Positions 58,403-64,000 of a stretch of 64,000 bases of DNA are shown here, in pieces; position 1 is the first letter of the stretch, and each line of letters begins with the position of its first letter. The stretch spans positions 34,853,316-34,917,315 of the forward strand of contig NC_068339.1 in NCBI RefSeq assembly GCF_014633365.1, written 5' to 3'. The DNA comes from Diospyros lotus. Lineage: Eukaryota; Streptophyta; Magnoliopsida; Ericales; Ebenaceae. A model generated the notes under the pieces. It ran no database searches and was not told the origin of the DNA. It was given only the letters and a program-made list of their open reading frames with translations. The position numbers and the translations under genes are program-made.

Positions 58403-60057
58403 TTAAAGATAATTCCAGCCTCTAACCGGGTCGAGGAACGCTTCTGACGATAGGCTTGACACTATGTCTCGTGCTTCGTCCCTTCTCCTGGGGCTAAAGC
58501 TGGGAAGTACCTCTCGAGGTGCACGGTGTTCCGAGCTTTTCCTATCGCCTCGCTTTGTAGTGTTGGTAGTGTGCACTTGTTGGGGTCTATCATCTTCTGG
58601 ATTTTGTAAGGTCCTTCGCACTTCGGGCTGGGTTTCCCTTCCTCTTCTATTACCTTCCCCTGCGTCCAAAATTTCCATTTGGGTGACAAATTGTTCTGCT
58701 CGGTCGAACAACTCAGTCACTAAATTTGGCTCGGAGAAAGCTAAGGATCTTCTAAGCGGGGTGTATGTAATTCCGTTTAGTAGGGCTGACACCGCTAACC
58801 CGACTGGGAGATCTCTTACTTCTTGCATCGTGGCTCTGAATTGCTTGATGTATTGCTTAAAGGATTCATTCGGCTTTTGCTGTAAGCTCATTAGATATAT
58901 TGCATTCTTCTTCAAGAGAGATAGATGGAGAATGCATTTAAGAATTCTTTCTTCAACTGTTCGAATGATTGTATATGCCCTGCTGGTAATTCGGTGAACC
59001 ACTATTGAGCTTGTCCTGTTAGGAAGAGTGGGAAAGCCCTGCACCTCGTGACCTCATTCCATCCATGTAGCATAGCTATTGCAATAAAATGTTGTAAATA
59101 GTTTTCGGGGTCTTCCTTTCCCGAGTATATCGAAAGGTGCTGTAGCTCAAACCCTGGTTGTACTGGTCGCCTTTGGAGTTCCTCAGATAGAGGGAATCCT
59201 TTCAAAGGAGTCACCTTTGGCATCATCATTACCTGCTTCTGTTCTAGCACCTCTTCTATGAGGCGTTTAATGTCAGACACACTGAGTGTTTCCTGCTTCT
59301 TTTCATTTTGGCAAATAGATGGGTCATGAGGCACTCCCGAGTAGGTGTTTTCTGTTGTCTCTCTATACTTGGGAGCTTTTCTCGCCCTCCTGCAATTTTT
59401 CCTTCTCGAGTCCGTTACTTCTGGGACTTGACTATTCAGCCCTGGAGTTTTGATTCTTGTCCCCAGCTGAGGGGTTCTTGAAGGGTTGTCCTGGGATCTC
59501 AGATGTTTTACCCTTGTATCGATTTGTCCCATGTGGGGAATGTGAATGTCTGGCCTTAGTTCACGTAACAAAGTAGTGACCTCCTATAGTCTTCTCATAT
59601 TCTCCTCATTGTTCACCCTGAGTTCATTATTCTGCTGCTTCAGCTCCTCAAAGTTATTCTGCAATAATTCATAATCTGAGAGTAAGACTGTGGGTGGAGC
59701 TATTCTTGTAGTTCCCACGAGGTTTCTATTTGGAATTGAAGACTGTCCAAATGAGTGTTGTTCCTGGTTAGCGGGCGCTATATGTGGGACTTGTTCCCCT
59801 CGCCCTATCGCGTATCCATCTACATGTGCTTCTTCTTACTCCGAACGCTCCATGCCCCCCAGTCCGGTGGTATGGTTGCATTCGAGCACAGAAAAGTTCT
59901 CAGAACGCACTTTGTTGCTAGGGTGATCTAACAAAAATTCTGATACTGTAGAGTGCACTGGGTGGGGGCCTTTTATGGCTCCTACCCTGGTATGAGCGCT
60001 CCTTCGGGTGGGGTCTGGCGGGCTCGCCCAACCTGCTGATCTTGTCCCTCTCGGCAT
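58403..60057 (-). pseudogene. C1 gag, ending in an integrase C-terminal remnant
   Basis: Minus strand. Leader frame 59836-60057 begins MPRGTRSAGWASPPDPTRRS. Main gag 59002-59571 has DIKRLIEEVLEQKQVMMMPK, FSIYSGKEDPENYLQHF-type spacer (seen as LSIYSGKEDPENYLQHF) and CRAFPLFLTGQAQ followed by a stop. The next piece, 58403-59044, gives KPNESFKQYIKQFRATMQEV and VSALLNGITYTPLRRSLAF. In an overlapping frame at 58462-58689 the sequence switches to CEGPYKIQKMIDPNKCTLPT and ARNTVHLERYFPAL, which is the GPY and final segment of a Tat integrase. Protease, RT, RNase H and most of integrase are absent. A non-autonomous derivative by internal deletion. Confidence 0.82.
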
Positions 60058-60084
60058 CTTGTGTTAAGATTGGCTTTTTGTTAC

Positions 60085-60108
60085 GTTTCCCATAGACAGC
60101 ACCAAATT
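60085..60108 (-). other. Primer binding site region of C1
   Basis: Minus strand ATTTGGTGCTGTCTATGGG directly after the LTR end GGCAATAACA. It is the Tat-type TTTGGCGCCGTCTGTGGG with two or three changes. Confidence 0.7.
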
Positions 60109-60685
60109 GTTATTGCCAAAATACAACAATTAAAATTTGTGATGTGGGGTCCACTTGAGTTTGGTGTCGGGTGAAGTTAGGTTGCCGTAAGAGATGTTGC
60201 TTCAAGGGAGATTTCCGTTAGGGTGCTTGCCGCAAGGATTTGCCGCTAGTTCTCGCCACTAGGTCTTGCCAATAGCTTTTGCCGCAAGCTCTCGCCACAA
60301 GGTCTTGCCACTAGCTTTTGCCGCTAGCTCTCGCCACAAGGTCTTGCCACTAGCTCTTGCCACTAGCTCTCGCCACAAGGACTTGCCACTAGCTCTTGCC
60401 ACTAGCTCTCGCCACAAGGTCTTGCCACTAGCTCTCATCACAAGGTCTTGCCACTAGCTCTCGCCACAAGGTCTTGCCACTAGCTCTCGCCGCTAGCTCT
60501 TGCCACTAGCTCTTGCCACTAGCTCTCGCCACAAGCTTTCGCTACAAGGTTTTGCTGCTGGGTTCGCCGCAAGACTTTACCTTCGCCGCTAGGTTCACCG
60601 CAAGACTTTTCCCTCGCCACTAGGTTCGCCGCAAGACTTTTCCCTCGCTGTTAGGTTCGCCACAAGACTTTTTCCTCGCCGCTAG
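60109..60685 (-). mobile_element. C1 inner LTR piece, minus orientation (U5 repeats and end)
   Basis: Minus strand end GGCAATAACA next to the primer site. Consists of the short U5 repeats (CTTGCCACTAGCTCTCGCC theme) and lacks the U3, TATA and R parts found in C2. Repetitive peptides encoded here on both strands are not proteins. Confidence 0.8.
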
Positions 60686-61548
60686 GGCGGCTTGGCCTTG
60701 CGGCCAGGCTGGTCGCAAGGCAGGCTCACGGCAGCCTGCCGAGAGCCAAGGCTCGCCGCGAGGGCTAGCTCGCAGCGGTTTTGGTGGCAACCTCCCCCTT
60801 CTTTTATTTTTGACCCATTCAGCAACCGCCACATGTCGACACTAGCCACCCTTGAGAATTGTGCCCTATAAATACCCAGTTACAGGACATTAATGGGGAC
60901 CCCAACTTTGCTAAAATCTGGACACTTTGAATATACTTGGACTATTTTTTCGTGAATATTCATCGGGATTCGAGACTAACTTTGGCATCGGAGGGTCTTC
61001 GCGGGGAAGATTCCCGCGAGCCTTCTAACCCATTTTCTCAGCATTAACAGGGTTAAATCCTTGAGGTGAACCTAGCAATAAGGGAAAAGTCTTGCGACGA
61101 ACCTAGCGGCGAAGGTAAAGTCTTGCGGCGAACCCAGCAGCAAGACCTTATAGTGAAAGCTTGTGGCGAGAGCTAGTGGCAAGACCTTGCGGCAAGAGCT
61201 AGCGGCGAAAGCTAGTGGTAAGACCTTGTGGCGAGAGCTAGTGGCAAGACCTTGTTATAAGAGCTAGTGGCAAGACCTTGTGGCGAGAGCTAGTGGTAAG
61301 AGCTAGCGGCAAAAGCTAGTGGCAAGACGTAGTGGCAAAAGCTAGTGGCAAGACCTTGTGGCGAGAGCTAGCAGCAAAAGCTAGTGGCAAGACCTAGTGG
61401 CGAGAACTAGCGGCAAATCCTTGCGACAAGCATCCTAACGGCAATCTCCCTTGATGCAACATCTCTTACGGCAACCTAACTTCACCCGACATCGAACTCG
61501 AGTGGACCCCACATCACAAATTTTAATTGTTGTATTTTGGCAACAACA
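60686..61548 (+). mobile_element. C1 outer LTR piece, plus orientation (U3 end, TATA, R, U5)
   Basis: Starts GGCGGCTTGGCC, has TATAAATA at 60867-60874, the R segment with TTTGGCATCGGAGGG, U5 repeats at 61070-61440 and ends TTTTGGCAACAACA. It matches LTR C2 in reverse. Together with 60109-60685 it forms a large imperfect palindrome. Confidence 0.82.
60867..60874 (+). promoter_or_regulatory. TATA box of C1
   Basis: TATAAATACCC, matching 48440-48447 of LTR C2. In C1 it points rightward, away from the inverted gag, so gag is not downstream of it. Confidence 0.55.
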
Positions 61549-61553
61549 GATAT

Positions 61554-62361
61554 CATATGGGTATCGGCAATCAAAAATTGTGAGTATCATTATACCACCT
61601 ATGATTTGGAATTTGATGCAGTTGTGTTTGCCTTAAGAAAAAGAAAAGGAAAAGTTTGGTAGCACTGTTTGTGTGGGAGAAATTTGAGGTCTTCGTGGAT
61701 CATAAAAGCTTGAGGTACTTGTTCTCTCAAGGGATTTGAATATAGGGTAGCAACGGTAAATGGAGTTTTTGAAGGATTGTGATCGTATGATCCATTACCA
61801 TCCTGGGAGGGCTAATGCAGTGGTTGATGCGTTAAGCAGGGATAGCCTACTCTAATAGCCAATTTAATGGCTCGAGAATTGGGACTGGTGGAGGTTTTTA
61901 TCCAGTTGACAATGGAGGTGATTCCTAAGGGAACATCTGTTTATGTCACTAGCTTGATAATTCACTCCCCTCTGATGAACAAATCTGGCAAGCTACTCTA
62001 GAAGACTCGAGGGTGAGGTCATGGGTTGACAATTGGGGATGGGTCAAAAACCTTGACTTTAGTTTTTTAGATGGAATACTTCAATTTCTAAATTGAATTT
62101 ATGTGCTTGGAGCTAAAGAATTAAGGCAAACCATACTGAACGAGGCACACTTAGCCAAAAATACACTTCACCCTGGTATTACCAAATGTATAAGGGTTTG
62201 AGGAATGAGATAATAACCCTTGAAAAGGGTGTTCTGGAGACACCATGATCTTGAGGAATTTACTTGGGAAAGTAAGGAAGAAACGTGTAGGAAATATCCA
62301 CACCTTTTCGACTATACAGAAGTCATAAAATTTTGACAAAATTTTTTAAAAAAGAGTTGAG
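61554..62361 (+). pseudogene. Chromovirus L, RNase H end to chromodomain, with internal deletion
   Basis: Resumes L after C1. RNase H end (CEYHYTTYDLEFDAVVFALR), then decayed tether and linker (LTMEVIPKGTSVYVTSLIIH). Next is the start of the integrase zinc-binding region (EAHLAKNTLHPGITKCIR) up to about 62205. At 62229-62336 the frame is already the chromodomain tail (VFWRHHDLEEFTWES, KYPHLFDY), so the integrase core is deleted. The polypurine tract is poor. Followed by LTR L at 62362. Confidence 0.78.
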
Positions 62362-63908
62362 TGTAATACTCTAGATTTTTGTAAAATTCATATATTTCAA
62401 GAGATGGAATATTTCATGTAATTAATACATTTGAGGAAATAGGATATTTCCAAGGGATAACATAAGTTTAGGGGGAAAAGTGCAATTCTCGAGAGTTCTA
62501 AGGTAAAAGTGCAATTTTTGAAAAGTTTAAGGGACAAGTGTAATCTACTAAAAACATTAGGAAATGATGCAAGGGACATCTTCCTAGGGGCATTTAGGAG
62601 ATTCAAGGATAGCCAAGGGCTTAAATGATATGGGGTCAAAGTGTAAATATGTGAAACTTTAAGCCAAAGCGTAATTTGTGGAAACTCACAACGGGGTCAC
62701 CGGAGAAACGAATTGGAGCAACTAGCTATTAGGAGTCATGATGAGCTCACAAATCAAGGCAATAGGTGGCGTAAATGGTGGAAGAACACCATTGGCCAAA
62801 GATTTTTATAAATTAAGCCCTTGGGGTAGATTTTGAAGCAAACCAGTAGGATTAAGCTAAGATTAGGTTGGTTTGAGGTGAGGATTCTGTTCTTGAGGGT
62901 GTGGGGAGAATTCTAGAAGAAAAATGAGAGAGTTTTGTGAAAAAATGAGGGAGAAATCACAAGAAAATGAAAGCTAGGCCGATTCCATGTTAGTCATCAC
63001 CGGAGAAGACGACCAACTCGTGCAGTGCATGCGCCAGCTTTACCTAAGCATGAAAGCACGTGAGCCGACTCCTTGGGCCCATGTAAGCTCCTTTTCCCCT
63101 ACAAATTTCCAAAAAAATAAATTAAATTATTTAGAACACGTTTATGTAAAAATATTTGGTGTTCGTTTTACGGGAACTCATTTTTACTGTAAAAAAACCC
63201 AAACCCAACAACTGTGAACAGTGTTTCCAAAGGTAAAACAACAAGGTGAGTGGTTTTTACATGTGTCTTGCTTTATCTCAGCCATCTTTGGTTTCTTTTG
63301 TGTGTGATTGGTGGCTTGCATATCATGTTTCCTTTGTTTGAAGCATATCCTTTCTATTTTGCATGCATCACGACATTTTTGTGGCTAGTTGATGTCAGGA
63401 CCATCGTGTATAATCAGGGAGCGATCGCGTGGCCCTTGGATGGTCCGGGTGTTTGTACATGATGGTAAGAAGGATGATTGCAACATAGTTGCATCGTTGC
63501 CACGAAGATGGGTTTCATGACATTTTACATGTTGCATATGCACGCACTAATTTCCTTTTCTGAATCACTCGCTAAGATGTTCATACCTTACATTGGCATA
63601 GTTAGACATTCTAGATACCCTAGAGACTAGTGGAATGAAGGGCAAAGAGGTTGCTGAAGTTTGAATTCTTAGTATTTCTCATAGATCACTAATCTTGTGC
63701 CTTTAGGCTTAAGCGTTGTATTTCCAATATGTGTAAAACAAAACTTTAGTACGATTCAAGTTTATCTTTATGGTCCTTGAATTTCCAAGAGTTATTATGT
63801 TCAACTTGTACCTGTATTAAAGAAATCTAACAGAAACCCCATTATTTAGTTTTAAGTTCGATCCAGTGCTTCCATTGCAAAGGGTTTCCTTAACACCGAA
63901 GTGTTGTA
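62362..63908 (+). mobile_element. LTR L: 3' LTR of chromovirus L
   Basis: Starts TGTAATACTC 26 bp after the chromodomain stop. The end is placed near 63908 (GAAGTGTTGTA in place of the family GTGTTACA) and is uncertain. No clear TATA box. Non-coding; 62397-62639 and 62987-63217 frames have no domain. Confidence 0.6.
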
Positions 63909-64000
63909 ATTTGTACATCTATATCATAGTGTATCTAAGATACGAGGCATTATAGAGACTGTTGACCATTTTCGTTTTAGTGGGAGACTGTCGACCTGTT
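63909..64000 (+). other. Possible copia D interior fragment at the window edge
   Basis: TTTTAGTGGGAGACTGTCGACC resembles part of the D1 interior near 21400 (TTTTAGTAGGAGACC). Too short to be sure. Confidence 0.3.

Larger units (their letters stand above)
56692..61548 (-). mobile_element. Tat element C1 with inverted interior
   Basis: Outer ends are TGTTGTGCC (56692, LTR start in + orientation) and GGCAACAACA (61548, LTR end in + orientation), flanked by exact GATAT (56687-56691 and 61549-61553). The interior is on the minus strand: LTR start (56994 leftward), polypurine tract, 3' region, gag, primer site and LTR end (60109-60685). Then a + oriented U3-TATA-R-U5 runs to 61548. RNase H of chromovirus L resumes at 61554, confirming the outer limits. 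gag is fused to an integrase remnant, so the element is non-autonomous. Confidence 0.88.

Noticed and set aside
58464..58997. 177-codon frame on the + strand
   Set aside because: Antisense shadow of the C1 gag frame.
60259..60457. Repeat proteins (ASGKTLWREL on one strand, LALATSSRHK on the other)
   Set aside because: Both strands of the same U5 short repeats of LTR C; not genes.
60240..61440. CRISPR-like array
   Set aside because: Units are degenerate, without constant repeats and unique spacers, inside plant LTR sequence.

Overview
The window looks like heterochromatic DNA from a flowering plant. I found no host gene I can support, no rRNA or tRNA gene and no CRISPR array. Almost everything that can be interpreted is LTR retrotransposon: plant Ty3/gypsy lineages (chromoviruses with a chromodomain integrase, Tat-type elements with two RNase H domains, an Athila-type integrase) and Ty1/copia elements (initiator-Met primer sites reading TGGTATTAGAGC, CCHC gag). 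All coding remnants carry stops or frameshifts or are truncated, so nothing here is likely to make a working protein. The species cannot be told from the sequence.

I use letters for LTR families. Chromovirus-type LTRs (TGTAA...GTTACA): A, B, H, I, J, L. Tat-type: T, C, K. Athila-type: F, G. Copia-type: D, E.

Layout. 1-2507: end of a + strand chromovirus and its 3' LTR (A1). 2508-14883: a decayed + strand Tat element (T1), cut by three solo LTRs (A2 3565-5826, F 7201-9059, D0 10196-11695). 14884-18769: solo LTR B1 holding solo LTR E1 (17207-18759). 18893-22452: 5' LTR, primer site and non-coding interior of a copia element (D1). 22453-38505: minus strand LTR I, split by a 13-kb minus strand chromovirus (H, 23431-36475) and by solo LTR E3; the 5' LTR of H is itself split by solo LTRs D2 and E2. 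38505-42371: a Tat LTR fragment, then AT-rich sequence with no recognisable gene. 42372-47262: LTR J, then a copia element E5 with gag and a scrap of pol. 47263-52961: rearranged pieces (Tat C2, copia LTR E4, Tat gag K, copia LTR D3). 52962-56158: 3' part of a minus strand Athila element (G). 56165-63908: + strand chromovirus remnant L, split by Tat element C1 (56692-61548).

The boundaries are good. Ten insertions show TG...CA ends and a 5-bp target duplication that is exact or has one mismatch. In three places (T1 split by F, T1 split by D0, L split by C1) the interrupted coding region resumes on the far side, which independently confirms the insertion. These data allow a relative insertion order.

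The most unusual object is C1. Its outer ends are LTR ends in + orientation inside a GATAT duplication, but the whole interior (primer site, gag, polypurine tract, plus the inner parts of both LTRs) is inverted. A second Tat remnant (K, 51039-51509) shows a comparable inverted R-U5 arrangement. Other points of note are arrays of CpG-centred palindromes inside several LTR families, a ~303-bp tandem array in the C1 3' untranslated region, and a gag-to-integrase internal deletion in C1.
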